Under the pieces are notes generated by a model. That model made no database searches and was not told the DNA's origin. It saw only the letters and a program-made list of their open reading frames with translations. The position numbers and the translations under genes were made by a program. DNA of 58,552 nt from NCBI GenBank assembly GCA_028708815.1, contig JAQVYB010000006.1, positions 1-58,552 of the forward strand, in the 5' to 3' direction. Positions 9,978 through 19,688 of the stretch are shown here, in pieces (position 1 is the stretch's first letter; every line of letters begins with the position of its first letter). The DNA comes from Kiritimatiellia bacterium. GTDB lineage: Bacteria; Verrucomicrobiota; Kiritimatiellia; RZYC01.

Positions 9978-11423
9978 CTAGGCCGGTTTCGCCTTTCCGC
10001 GGCGCTGCTCGAGTTCGGCCCGTATTTCGTAGGCCCGCGTTTCCGTGATTTCGTAGGTGGAAACGGCGGCGATGGCCAGGAGGGCGCCGAGAACCGGTAC
10101 AATGACGTAGGCCAGACGCAGCCCGAAAAGGGCGCCGGGTGTTTGCACGGCGATGTTCTGATCGAATCCAACGAGCCGCAGAATCACGCCGCTGAGCAGG
10201 CCGGCAAAGGCGAGGCCGAATTTGACCATCCACCAATAGATGGCGCCGAAGGTGCCTTCCCGGCGTCCGCCGGAGCAGAGTTCATCGTAGTCGCAGACGT
10301 CGGCAGTCATGGACATCATGAGGGTGAAGAGCCCGCCGATGCCGAAGGCGAAGAAGGGCAGGGGAAGAAACATCAGGAACGGCTGGCCGGGCTTGAAGCA
10401 CCACCAAAAGAGGATGTAACCCACGATGGAGATGCTTTGCGAGATCGTGAAGGCCGTTTTCTTTCCGAGCTTCTGCGACATAAAGGTGACGATCGGTATG
10501 ACGAGGAAGGTGGTGGAGAGGGCGCTGACGGTGCCGAACCAGGCCGGCCAGTTGCCGGCGGCGGCGGGGTCGCCGCCGTACATGTGGTACACAATGATGA
10601 ACCAGGAAAAGGCCGCGACGGTGTTGAATCCACTGAAGACGAGGAAGGTGGCCGCACACAGCTTCAGGAAGGGGCGGCAGGTGAATGTGTCTTTGAAGCC
10701 GCGGCCAAACGATGTGAGATTGTTTTTCATATTGGCGAGGTTGAGCTTCTGCAGACTTTCGGGCGGAACCTGGTAGCGGGTACGGCAGAGGAGGGCGGGA
10801 ACCAGGGCCAAAACCATGCAGAGCAGACCTACCCAGACGGCCAGACCACGCGCGCCCGCCGCAGGCGAGTCGAAGAGTTTCGGATTGTAGAGAATGACCC
10901 AGAACCAGGGAGCAATGACCCAGGCCCACTGACCAATCCACTGGGAAACGGCCATTAAGCGCGTCCGCTCGTGAAAGTCGTTGCTCATTTCATAGCCCAA
11001 CGCCACATACGGCGTGGCGAAAATGGTCAGGCCGACATAGAAAACGAGGGACCAGCTCAGGAAGTAAATGAAGTTGTACATCTCACTGTTTTCGGCATGG
11101 ACCTGCCACATGATGATGTAGGTGACACCGGTCATGATCGCGCCGATGAAAATGTACGGCCTGCGGCGCCCCCAGCGCGATTTGGTGTTGTCGGAGATGA
11201 ACCCCATGATCGGATCCGTGACCGCATCCAGAATTCGGGGCAGGAAGAAAATAAGCCCCCAAAGCAGCGGGCTCATGCCCAGTCCCTGAATGAGAACGAC
11301 CATGAAGACGCCCATGGCGGCGGGAAACAACTGATTGCCCAGCATACCGACGCCAAACGCGGCTTTTTTCCCAAACGGGATGATGTCTTCCGGGGCGGTG
11401 GCATGATGAGCTGGTTTTGTCAT
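9978..11423 (-). CDS. MFS/GPH-family sugar:cation symporter
   Basis: FLPRILDAVTDPIMGFISDNTKSRWGRRRPYIFIGA is characteristic of the GPH (MelB/XylP-like) family. Confidence 0.9.
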   Translation of the reverse strand: MTKPAHHATAPEDIIPFGKKAAFGVGMLGNQLFPAAMGVFMVVLIQGLGMSPLLWGLIFFLPRILDAVTDPIMGFISDNTKSRWGRRRPYIFIGAIMTGVTYIIMWQVHAENSEMYNFIYFLSWSLVFYVGLTIFATPYVALGYEMSNDFHERTRLMAVSQWIGQWAWVIAPWFWVILYNPKLFDSPAAGARGLAVWVGLLCMVLALVPALLCRTRYQVPPESLQKLNLANMKNNLTSFGRGFKDTFTCRPFLKLCAATFLVFSGFNTVAAFSWFIIVYHMYGGDPAAAGNWPAWFGTVSALSTTFLVIPIVTFMSQKLGKKTAFTISQSISIVGYILFWWCFKPGQPFLMFLPLPFFAFGIGGLFTLMMSMTADVCDYDELCSGGRREGTFGAIYWWMVKFGLAFAGLLSGVILRLVGFDQNIAVQTPGALFGLRLAYVIVPVLGALLAIAAVSTYEITETRAYEIRAELEQRRGKAKPA

Positions 11424-11657
11424 GAAAGAATCCCTTTCGTACGGTTTTTACAAGAACGAACTAGTACTACCCTAGAATTGTCAACCCGGGCAAGCGGAAA
11501 GTGTTTTTATCTTTCAAAAGGGGGCTTGCCTGGTTGAATCTGTGGGCCACTCTTCCTGCTTCGCGGTTGACAGTTGCGCGGTGTGTCTCTAAAAAAAGGC
11601 CGTTCAGGAAAGTTCCGGCAGATGGAAACGCGGTTAAAGGAGAGGATACCCCGTATT

Positions 11658-12185
11658 ATGGTCAAAAAAAAGGCATGGGTGGCGATTGTCATGGGCAGCG
11701 AATCGGATTGGACGGTGATGCAGCATGCCGTGAATACGCTGAAGGAATTCCACATTCCTCTGGATGTGCGTATTCTCTCGGCCCATCGTACGCCGGATGA
11801 AGCGGCGGTCTTTGCGCGGGAGGCCCGGCAGGCGGGGGTGCGGGTCATCATCGCCGCAGCGGGCATGGCGGCTCATCTGGCCGGAACCATGGCGGCGCAC
11901 AGTACGCTGCCTGTGATCGGGGTGCCTCTGAAGGGCGGCGTACTGGAAGGGTTGGATGCGCTGCTTTCAACCGTTCAAATGCCCGGTGGCGTACCGGTGG
12001 CCACGATGGCGCTGGGTAAGGCGGGCGCGGTGAATGCCGCGCTGTTTGCCCTGCGGATTCTTGCGCTGAGCGACGACGAATTGGCCAATAAACTGAACCG
12101 CCACACGGAGAATCAGCGGGAAAAGGCGCTGAAGGCGGATGAGGCGCTGCAGCGCGAACTCGCGGTGGAGAAATCCGATGCATAA
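11658..12185 (+). CDS. purE: 5-(carboxyamino)imidazole ribonucleotide mutase
   Basis: VAIVMGSESDWTVMQHA, SAHRTPDE, AAAGMAAHLAGTMAAHS; start chosen after AGGAGAGG. Confidence 0.95.
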   Translation: MVKKKAWVAIVMGSESDWTVMQHAVNTLKEFHIPLDVRILSAHRTPDEAAVFAREARQAGVRVIIAAAGMAAHLAGTMAAHSTLPVIGVPLKGGVLEGLDALLSTVQMPGGVPVATMALGKAGAVNAALFALRILALSDDELANKLNRHTENQREKALKADEALQRELAVEKSDA

Positions 12186-13416
12186 GGCGTTTTGGTGTCT
12201 GCTTGTCGGTTCGGTGGTGATGCCGGCGGTTGTCTTTGGCACGGTAGCGCCTGTGGGCTCCGCTGCGGGTTCTCTGGAGCGTGGCCTTGACGAGGTGGTG
12301 TCGGTATTTAATGAGCGGGCACTGCACGTGGATGAGCCGCTTATGCTGGGTGGTGCCGTGGAGGGGATGCTCAAGGCGGTGGATCCGAACGGGGCGTTTC
12401 TTACGCAGCAGGCGTTGGAGGAAATGACACACAAGCGAAACGGAACGTTCTACTCCGCCGGAGTTCGGCTTTGTTTCACGGGGGAGGCGGTGACGGTCGA
12501 GGCGCTGATTCCGGGATCCCCGGCGGAACAGGCGGGCCTGTTGCCCGGCGACGGGATCGTGCGCGTGAAGGATCAGGCACTCGATGGATTGATCCCGCCT
12601 GAAATCATCAGTCTGTTTCGCGGAGAAGGCCCCGACGAAGTGGAGGTTGTTTTTTTGCGCGGGGGAGAAGAACATACGGCGACGTTTCAGCTTGCGCCGG
12701 TGCAGTTGTCCTCGGTTGAATTTGTCGAATATTTCCCGGAAGACCTGGTGTATGTGCGGTTGAACGGATTTTTCGCGTCATCGGGCGGGGAACTTCCGTC
12801 GCTTCTGAAGGCATGGAAAGAGCAGCGGAAGTTCGGGGTGATTTTGGATTTGCGCAATGCTTCGGGCAGCGACATGGATTCGGTCAATATCCTGGCCAAT
12901 GCCCTGGCGCCGCCCCGATCGCGCCTGTATGGCTTTCAGGATAAAAGCGGACGCTGGTTGCAGGAGGTCATTTCAGACGAATCCGAACGCCTCTCGCTTC
13001 CGATGATGGTGCTGGTCAACGGGGAGACCTCCGAGGCCTCCGAATTACTGGCGGCGGTCTGCAAAAATGCCCTGCGGGGATGCATGGTGCTCGGCGCCGA
13101 GACGTCCGGCGCGCCGATGGTGCGCGAGGCTGTTCCTCTGTCCGATGGCCGCATGCTCTACCTCGCCACGCGTCTGCTGGTGGCCGGCGAGAAGGGGCGC
13201 TACGATGGGCGCCAAGGCGTGCAGCCGGACATTACCGTGTCCGACGACTGGTACGCGGGCGGCTACGAACCCGAGTTGACGGTTTCCCTGCTGGAAGAAG
13301 AGAAGGAAGACAAAGCCCTGCGCGAGCGTGTGCGCGGAGACGGCCCGTTGAGTCGGGCGACGGATCTGCTGCTCGGGCTCAAGGCGCTGAATCTCCAGGC
13401 CGTCGGCACGCCATGA
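12178..13416 (+). CDS. S41-family C-terminal processing peptidase with PDZ domain
   Basis: PDZ segment (VEALIPGSPAEQAGLLPGDGIVRV) and tail-protease segment (LVNGETSEASELLAAVCKNALRGCMVLGAETSG). Confidence 0.85.
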   Translation: MHKAFWCLLVGSVVMPAVVFGTVAPVGSAAGSLERGLDEVVSVFNERALHVDEPLMLGGAVEGMLKAVDPNGAFLTQQALEEMTHKRNGTFYSAGVRLCFTGEAVTVEALIPGSPAEQAGLLPGDGIVRVKDQALDGLIPPEIISLFRGEGPDEVEVVFLRGGEEHTATFQLAPVQLSSVEFVEYFPEDLVYVRLNGFFASSGGELPSLLKAWKEQRKFGVILDLRNASGSDMDSVNILANALAPPRSRLYGFQDKSGRWLQEVISDESERLSLPMMVLVNGETSEASELLAAVCKNALRGCMVLGAETSGAPMVREAVPLSDGRMLYLATRLLVAGEKGRYDGRQGVQPDITVSDDWYAGGYEPELTVSLLEEEKEDKALRERVRGDGPLSRATDLLLGLKALNLQAVGTP

Positions 13417-14006
13417 TCACAATCGATCCGAATCAGCCCGATCACCGTGCGCTCGAACGGGCGGTGGATGCCCTTCGGCGTGGTGGGCTCGTTTTGCTTC
13501 CCACCGAAACGGTATATGGCCTTGCCGTCGATCCCGCGCAGCCTGCCGCTCTGGAGCGGCTTTATGCCGCCAAAGGGCGCGACGCCCGCAAACCGCTGGC
13601 CTATTTCATTCACGAACAAAAGCAGGCGGTGGCCCTCGGCGCCCGTTGGATGCGCGCCGCCGCGCGGTTGGCCGATGCCTTTTGGCCCGGACCCTTGACG
13701 CTCGTGCTTCCCGCCGAAACCGGAGAGGGCTTCCTCGGCTTCCGTATGCCGGATTACGCCCCTGCGCTTGAACTCGTCCGCCGATTCGGACCCATGGCCG
13801 TCACCAGTGCCAACCGAAGCGGAGAAAAGGAAATCCTCACGGCGCAGGACGCCAGGGACCTCTTCGGCCCTCTGATTGAGGTCTATCTCGATGCCGGGCC
13901 CTCGCTTGGAACGATCCCGAGTACCGTCGTCCAGGTGATGCCCGACGACTCGATTCGCCTGCTGCGCGAAGGAGCCATCCCGTCGGATGCGGTTTTCCAC
14001 GCATAA
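13413..14006 (+). CDS. L-threonylcarbamoyladenylate synthase (Sua5/YciO/YrdC family)
   Basis: GGLVLLPTETVYGLAVDP, RDARKPL, FWPGPLTLVL, TSANRSGE; ATGA overlap with upstream gene. Confidence 0.93.
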   Translation: MITIDPNQPDHRALERAVDALRRGGLVLLPTETVYGLAVDPAQPAALERLYAAKGRDARKPLAYFIHEQKQAVALGARWMRAAARLADAFWPGPLTLVLPAETGEGFLGFRMPDYAPALELVRRFGPMAVTSANRSGEKEILTAQDARDLFGPLIEVYLDAGPSLGTIPSTVVQVMPDDSIRLLREGAIPSDAVFHA

Positions 14007-14107
14007 AAAACCGGACGGCCTTCCATTGGTCGCTCTCTGCATTTGGTGGAAAAAAACACGTGGATTGTGCCTGTTCGGCAACGACTCTCCGGCGCGGGTG
14101 CGCCCTA

Positions 14108-15145
14108 TTACCAGGGTTCGGGTTCCGGTTCGGATTCGTGGAGACTCTCGGAGGGGGGAACGAGGAGTTTGAGCTGCTGTTTGAGGAGATCGACGCCTTC
14201 GCCGGCTTCGGCGGAGATGGAAACAGGGGTTTCACCGGTGGCTTCGATAAAGGCTTTGTAGTTGTCCCAGGCTTCGGGGAGATCCATTTTATTGGCCACA
14301 AGGAGGTAGGGCCGCGCATCGAGTTCGTGCCGATAGAGGCGCAGTTCCTTGCGCAGGTTGATGTAATCTTCCGCCGGGTCGCGCCCGTCCACCCCGGCCA
14401 TATCCAGAATGAAAATGAGAAAGCGGGTGCGTTCAATATGCCGCAGAAAGGCGTGTCCGAGTCCGATGCCTTCGTGGGCGCCATCGATGAGGCCGGGAAT
14501 ATCGGCAATGCGCAGGGAGGTGAAATCGTCATACATCACGGTGCCGATAATGGGATTAAGGGTGGTGAAGGGATAGGGCGCAATCTTGGGGTGTGCGTTG
14601 CTGAGTTTGCTGATGAGAGTGGATTTTCCGGCATTGGGATAGCCCACGAGGCCGACATCCGCCACGAGTTTGAGTTCGAGCTGGAGGGTTTTTTGTTCCC
14701 CTTCTTCGCCGGGCGTACATTCTCTCGGAGCTTGATGGGTGGATGTTTTGAAGTGGCAGTTGCCCAGGCCGCCGCGCCCGCCTTTGGCCAGCATAAACTG
14801 ATCGCCCGAATGCAGTACCTCGCCGACGAAGCCGCCCTCGTCATCGTACACCATGGTCCCGGGTGGAACCTTGACGTAGAGGTCGTCGGCATTTTTCCCG
14901 TGGCATTCCCTGTTCATGCCCGCTTCGCCGTTCCTGGCGCGTTGATGCGGCACGTAGACAAGGTGGAGCAGGGAGTCGAGATTTTCATCCGCGAGAATAA
15001 ATACGTGCCCGCCGCGCCCGCCGTCGCCGCCGTTTGGCCCGCCGTAGGGGATGAATTTTTCACGTCGGAAAGTGGCCGCGCCATTGCCCCCGCGTCCGGA
15101 GGAAACGTAGATCTTCGCCCGATCCTTGAATGCCTTGCCCTTCAT
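14108..15145 (-). CDS. obgE: GTPase ObgE/CgtA
   Basis: FKDRAKIYVSSGRGGNGAATFRREKF Obg fold; GYPNAGKSTLIS; ADIPGLIDGAHEG. Confidence 0.96.
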   Translation of the reverse strand: MKGKAFKDRAKIYVSSGRGGNGAATFRREKFIPYGGPNGGDGGRGGHVFILADENLDSLLHLVYVPHQRARNGEAGMNRECHGKNADDLYVKVPPGTMVYDDEGGFVGEVLHSGDQFMLAKGGRGGLGNCHFKTSTHQAPRECTPGEEGEQKTLQLELKLVADVGLVGYPNAGKSTLISKLSNAHPKIAPYPFTTLNPIIGTVMYDDFTSLRIADIPGLIDGAHEGIGLGHAFLRHIERTRFLIFILDMAGVDGRDPAEDYINLRKELRLYRHELDARPYLLVANKMDLPEAWDNYKAFIEATGETPVSISAEAGEGVDLLKQQLKLLVPPSESLHESEPEPEPW

Positions 15146-15161
15146 ACCACTCTCCCCATGC

Positions 15162-15190
15162 AAAAAAAGCGGGCCGATTAGGGCCCGCTT
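15162..15190 (-). terminator. intrinsic terminator/attenuator-like hairpin between rpmA and obgE
   Basis: On the minus strand: AAGCGGGCC-(6 nt)-GGCCCGCTT followed by a T-tract, ending ~16 nt before the obgE ATG. Confidence 0.7.
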
Positions 15191-15227
15191 CAAAAACAGT
15201 TAAACCGTGTTGTTTCGTTGCCGCGTG

Positions 15228-15482
15228 TTATGCCGTAACGGCTTCACGCACATTCACCCGCCGTCCGTCGCGATCAAACTCCACCACGCCGTCTTTCAGC
15301 GCGAAGAGCGAATAGTCGCGTCCGGTGCCCACGTTTTTACCTGCATGAAACTTGGTGCCGACCTGGCGCACCAGAATGCTTCCGGTGGTCACGGTCTGGC
15401 CGCCGAAGCGTTTAACACCGCGCCGCTGCCCATTGCTGTCGCGTCCGTTTCTGCAACTGCCTTGTCCCTTTTTATGTGCCAT
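15228..15482 (-). CDS. rpmA: 50S ribosomal protein L27
   Basis: [31 protein letters not shown]...[19 protein letters not shown]. Confidence 0.97.
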   Translation of the reverse strand: MAHKKGQGSCRNGRDSNGQRRGVKRFGGQTVTTGSILVRQVGTKFHAGKNVGTGRDYSLFALKDGVVEFDRDGRRVNVREAVTA

Positions 15483-15516
15483 ATCAAAACTCCCTTCAAG
15501 CCGTCGATTGCGATGC

Positions 15517-15840
15517 TCAGGCGCCGCAGATCTCCGCGATTTGAACTTTCAACAGATCCTGACGATGCCCGACCTTGCGTTTGTAGCCTTTGCGCCGTTT
15601 CTTTTTGAACGCGATCACTTTTTTGCCGCGGAATTCATCAAGTACGGTTGCCTTGACTACCGCACCACTTACGAGCGGAGCGCCAACCGTCAGCGAGGTC
15701 CCATCGGAAACCGCGAGAACATTCGAAAACTCCACCGAAGCGCCGGGCTCGGCATCGTCCATCAGTTCAATGTCCAGAATGCTGTCTTTTTCCACCCGGT
15801 ACTGCTTTCCACCGGTTTCTATTACCGCATATGCTTCCAT
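15517..15840 (-). CDS. rplU: 50S ribosomal protein L21
   Basis: [22 protein letters not shown] ... [21 protein letters not shown]. Confidence 0.96.
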   Translation of the reverse strand: MEAYAVIETGGKQYRVEKDSILDIELMDDAEPGASVEFSNVLAVSDGTSLTVGAPLVSGAVVKATVLDEFRGKKVIAFKKKRRKGYKRKVGHRQDLLKVQIAEICGA

Positions 15841-15912
15841 AATAATCCTGCTTTCCATCACCATGCCATAACGGCGGAGGTTATCTCTTTCATCTCAACA
15901 AAAGCGCCGGGG

Positions 15913-15941
15913 AAAATACGAGAGAAACCCGGGTGTGTCAA
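15913..15941 (-). promoter_or_regulatory. sigma70-like promoter of rplU-rpmA-obgE
   Basis: Minus-strand TTGACA (15936-15941), exactly 17-nt spacer, TATTTT (15913-15918). Confidence 0.7.
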
Positions 15942-16020
15942 CCTTTTCCCCGGGTCTTTTTGTACGGCACCGCCCCGGACCGGGGTGACGGGGTGGTCGC
16001 GTTCGCCTGTTTTAGGGGGT

Positions 16021-17244
16021 TTAGAAGGTCAATTTGGCGCGTTGCAGGCGCGTTTTGAGTTCGTTGATGACGCGTTCGTCATCGTCCTGGCCGGCGGATT
16101 CAAAGGTGGCGGAGAAGCGGAGGTAGGGGCCGGCATCATCCCACGGTACGGTGGAGATGGACTGCTCGCGAATTAAATACTGCGAGGCGGCCTCGGCGTT
16201 TTCGAAGGTCGCGCCCTCTGCGCCTTTGGGCGCCCGGACATACAGATAAAACGAGCCGCCGGGCATGTGGACGTTGAATCCGACCTCTTTCAGGCAGGCT
16301 GTCAGCTTGCGCAGGCGTTGTTCGTAGTGGTCACGGATGGATTCGGAAAGGGCCTGATCGGCAATGCCCGCGCAGGCGGCCTTCTGGATGGCTTTGAATT
16401 GGCCGGAGTCGATATTATCTTTCACGGCGGCGAAGGCCTGCACCGCCTTGGCACTTCCGGCCACGAACCCGAGCCGCCAGCCGGTCATGTTGTAGCTCTT
16501 GCTCATGGAATGCAGTTCGATGGAGCATTCCTTGCCGCCGGGACGCGACAGGATGGACATGCGCGGTCGGTCGTAGATGAGTGTGGCGTAGGCGGCATCC
16601 TGGGCAATCAGGATGTTGTGCTGCTGCGCAAAGGCGATCAACTCATCGAAAAACGCCTCGTTCGGGGCGGTGCCGGTGGGATTGTTTGGATAGTTCACAT
16701 AGATCAGTTTGGCCTGCGCGGCGTCCTTTGGGTCGATGCTTTTCAGGTCGGGGAAGAAGCCGTTTTTTTCAAGGAGGGGGAGTTTGACCACGCGGCCGCC
16801 GAGGTAGGTGGTGTGTGTGGCCATCACCGGGTAGCCGGGCACGGTGGTGAATTGGACATCTCCCGGGTTGATGAAGGCGAGGGGCAGCATGGCCAGCGCC
16901 GGTTTCGAGCCGATGCTGTGATTGATCTCCGTGGCGGGGTCCAGATCGGTTACGCCGAAAAATCCCCGCATGTAGTCGGCGGCCGCCTGCTGAAATTCGG
17001 CAATGCCGTTATCCGCATAGCCTCGGTTGGTGGGAGCATCCACCTCGCGTTTCAGGGCTTCGCGGATGGGGGCCGGCGCCATTTGGTCGGGCTCACCCAC
17101 GCCGAAATCGAGCATTTCCACCTCGGGCCGTGCCTTGCGTGCAGCCGACTTGGCGCGTTTGATTTTCTCAAATTTGTAAATTTCATTGGAAAGGCCGAAC
17201 TGTTCTCCGCCGATCCGTTGCGCGAATAATTTCTGTAGTTCCAT
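16021..17244 (-). CDS. dapL: LL-diaminopimelate aminotransferase-like class I/II aminotransferase
   Basis: [45 protein letters not shown]. Confidence 0.85.
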   Translation of the reverse strand: MELQKLFAQRIGGEQFGLSNEIYKFEKIKRAKSAARKARPEVEMLDFGVGEPDQMAPAPIREALKREVDAPTNRGYADNGIAEFQQAAADYMRGFFGVTDLDPATEINHSIGSKPALAMLPLAFINPGDVQFTTVPGYPVMATHTTYLGGRVVKLPLLEKNGFFPDLKSIDPKDAAQAKLIYVNYPNNPTGTAPNEAFFDELIAFAQQHNILIAQDAAYATLIYDRPRMSILSRPGGKECSIELHSMSKSYNMTGWRLGFVAGSAKAVQAFAAVKDNIDSGQFKAIQKAACAGIADQALSESIRDHYEQRLRKLTACLKEVGFNVHMPGGSFYLYVRAPKGAEGATFENAEAASQYLIREQSISTVPWDDAGPYLRFSATFESAGQDDDERVINELKTRLQRAKLTF

Positions 17245-17408
17245 GGTTCATCTCCTCTTTTTCCCGGTGTTCAAATGCGGCGAACCTACACAAAAAATGG
17301 ACCCGCTGCAAAAACGAAGCGGAAAATAATTTATCGTGCGTTCACCCGCAATGCGGACGCACTGGAGGGCACGGAGAATACGGAAAAACAGACGGCCCGG
17401 TTGAACGG

Positions 17409-17484
17409 AAAAAAGACGAATTTTGGACAAAAAAAGGGAAAAACGGGCAAAAACCATCAAAAAATGGTCAAAACGAGGGGAAAA
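17409..17484. other. phased A-tract array (predicted intrinsically curved DNA)
   Basis: A-tracts begin at 17409, 17419 (AATTTT), 17429, 17439, 17449, 17459, 17470, 17481. Confidence 0.75.
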
Positions 17485-18062
17485 CCACTCATCTGCCCTG
17501 TTTTTCACTAATTCGGGAGCGGCATGGGCCTCCATGCCAGAAAGGGTGTGAAAAAAAGCCGCGAAAGAACGCAGGGAATGCAAGAGAGATTCTCACGCGA
17601 AGCCACGAAGGAAGAGCGGGTGGTGGAAATTTATTCATATTAACCACCCGTTCCTTTCAGTCACTGGAGATCTCAGAGAACACGGAGCAGAGAGCAAGCG
17701 GGAGCGCCCGCGGCCCGCGGGCACCTGGCATGTAGGGGAATTATCCCAATGAATGAAGAAAGCAACGAATAACATCTCCGACAAAATCATGCCGATTGAG
17801 AGAAGCAAGACGCCTTTAACCGGATATTTTGGAGGGCGGCAGGCCTCTGCCGCCTAAAAGGCGCGTGAGCCCATACTTCGCGCAAGGCTTCGTATGACAA
17901 GCTGCGCGCCGTCCAGAAGAGCAAGAGTTTGCCTTGAAGAAAATACCGAGTGCTCACGAAAGATCCGGAAGAACCGAACAATAGGTTCTCTCAGGCGCTG
18001 AAGAGCGCAGGAAGGAATGCCTGGTTGGTCGAACCGTTTACCTGCTCGTTCAAGAAGCCGGG

Positions 18063-18192
18063 CTGCCAGTTAACAACAGCGCAAACTATTGTTTGCATTA
18101 AGCAATCCGTCATGATGTCCAGGATAGTATCACAATCCACATTGTTGAGCATGGTGGTCGGGTATCAGAGCGCCTGAAGTCCGACGGATTGC
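18063..18192. repeat. ~130-bp dispersed repeat, copy B (inverted relative to copy A)
   Basis: Reverse complement begins GCAATCCGTCGGACTTCAGGCGCT and ends GCTGTTGTTAACTGGCAG; also contains an internal 10-bp perfect inverted repeat GCAATCCGTC/GACGGATTGC (18102-18111 / 18183-18192). Confidence 0.75.
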
Positions 18193-19088
18193 TAGGGGCC
18201 GGTATGCACATACGGAAAGTCGTAATGCGCCAGGTCCGGCGTACTGATCAATGGGCGGTATCCAAGGCGTTGGAGCCGGTGATATACGGCGGTGGCTTGT
18301 TCCGGATCCGGCGGGACCACATAATCCAGCGCAAAAACAGGCAGCCCGGCATGTTGAACCGCCTCCAGTTTTTTTTCGATCCAAATGCACTCATCGGTGG
18401 TGAGCATACGCGATTGCCCGTGCTTGAAATCCATGGTCGAACGAACCCCTTCCACCAGAACCCCGTCAATTTGCGGGGTTATCAAGGGAAGAATATCAAA
18501 GCCGCGGTTCACCAGAATCACCGCATCCGGCCAGCGGTTGCGCAGCGTTAAAACGAGTTCGGCCATGGCCTCTTTCACGCCGGCGAATGAGACGGGGTCG
18601 GATTGCAACAGCGTTTCCGCCGTATCCAGGGTATCGAGCATAAATCCATCATAGCCGGCGGCCATCAGGCGCGGGGCGACCTCATCGGTCACCAAGCGGC
18701 GCCATTCCTTACTGCGCACATCCACCAAATGATCGCCGGCCCAATCCGGATTGCTTCCAAGCACCCACGATTTATTGCGAATGCCCTGCCAATACATGCG
18801 GAAATCTTCTGCCTCACCCACGCTGAGATAGGCCAGGCAGAGCCGTTTGTTTTTTTCCTCTTTGGTCAGTGGGCCCAATTCATCCGCATCCAGAACAAGC
18901 AGCTCAATCAAGGGGTTTGCCGTCAGTACGTCCCGGTCATTGCCGTAGTAGCAAAGCCAGGCTTTTGCTGCACGCGCCTGCCGTCGCGGCCCCGCATCCG
19001 GATCCCCGCCCCGTAAGACGGTACAACCCAAACTGATGAAACAGCACAACGGAACCAAACAGAGTCGACGGACTGATTTTCTATTCAT
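18192..19088 (-). CDS. GH114-like (TM1410/endo-alpha-1,4-polygalactosaminidase-type) lipoprotein
   Basis: Lipobox-like FISLGC; CYYG...LLVLDADELGPL, AYLSVGEAEDFR, GYDGFMLDTLDTAET motifs. Confidence 0.75.
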   Translation of the reverse strand: MNRKSVRRLCLVPLCCFISLGCTVLRGGDPDAGPRRQARAAKAWLCYYGNDRDVLTANPLIELLVLDADELGPLTKEEKNKRLCLAYLSVGEAEDFRMYWQGIRNKSWVLGSNPDWAGDHLVDVRSKEWRRLVTDEVAPRLMAAGYDGFMLDTLDTAETLLQSDPVSFAGVKEAMAELVLTLRNRWPDAVILVNRGFDILPLITPQIDGVLVEGVRSTMDFKHGQSRMLTTDECIWIEKKLEAVQHAGLPVFALDYVVPPDPEQATAVYHRLQRLGYRPLISTPDLAHYDFPYVHTGP

Positions 19089-19111
19089 TTATGAATTCCT
19101 GATGGTCTGCT

Positions 19112-19546
19112 TCATTCTTCCATGCCGTTCTGATCATATGCTGCGACGGCCTCTTTCAGCGTATCCAGAAGAAGCGTGTCATTCATCGGCTTGTGTAAAA
19201 AGGCGTAGGCTCCCAGGCGTGTGACCAGTCGTTGCGCGGCTTCATCGGCATATCCGGTAATGAAGATAATGGGTATTTGCGCGCCTTGATAGGCCAGGTA
19301 GGTTTGCAGATCAGCCCCACTCATCCCATCCATCCGCATATCCAGAATCAGACATTTCGTTTCGTGAATCGCATGAGATTCAATAAAGGCGGCCGCGGAG
19401 GAAAAGGCCGCCACGTTATAACCCGATGTCTTCAGCAGGCGTTCCAGGGCTTTGCGGACGGACTCGTCGTCGTCCACCAACGCGATTTTCGCGCCGTCCA
19501 ACCGCTTGTGCCCGGGGTTTACCTGCATAGCTCCACCTCCTTTCAA
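19112..19546 (-). CDS. single-domain response regulator (FixJ/CheY-type receiver)
   Basis: IALVDDDESVRKALERLLKTSGY, LILDMRMDGMSGADLQ, FITGYADE; no output domain. Confidence 0.85.
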   Translation of the reverse strand: MKGGGAMQVNPGHKRLDGAKIALVDDDESVRKALERLLKTSGYNVAAFSSAAAFIESHAIHETKCLILDMRMDGMSGADLQTYLAYQGAQIPIIFITGYADEAAQRLVTRLGAYAFLHKPMNDTLLLDTLKEAVAAYDQNGMEE

Positions 19547-19688
19547 CTCTCAAAGTATAATGAGGGGGTTGCGGGAAAACAAGCCGCAAGTACCGATTGA
19601 GCGCCACGCAAAAACGCTGTTCGCCCTGCTTGACCGGCAGGCGTATGATGCTTACGATACGGACAGACCTATTTACCGGGAAGGCCCT

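Noticed and set aside
15927-15955. Plus-strand terminator-like ACCCGGG...CCCGGGT + TCTTTTT
   Set aside because: No plus-strand gene upstream; it overlaps a good minus-strand promoter, so the complementarity is probably incidental
17950-18177. 75-aa plus ORF (MLTKDPEEPNNRFSQ...) as a gene
   Set aside because: Overlaps the dispersed repeat copy B and has no recognisable domain; likely non-coding
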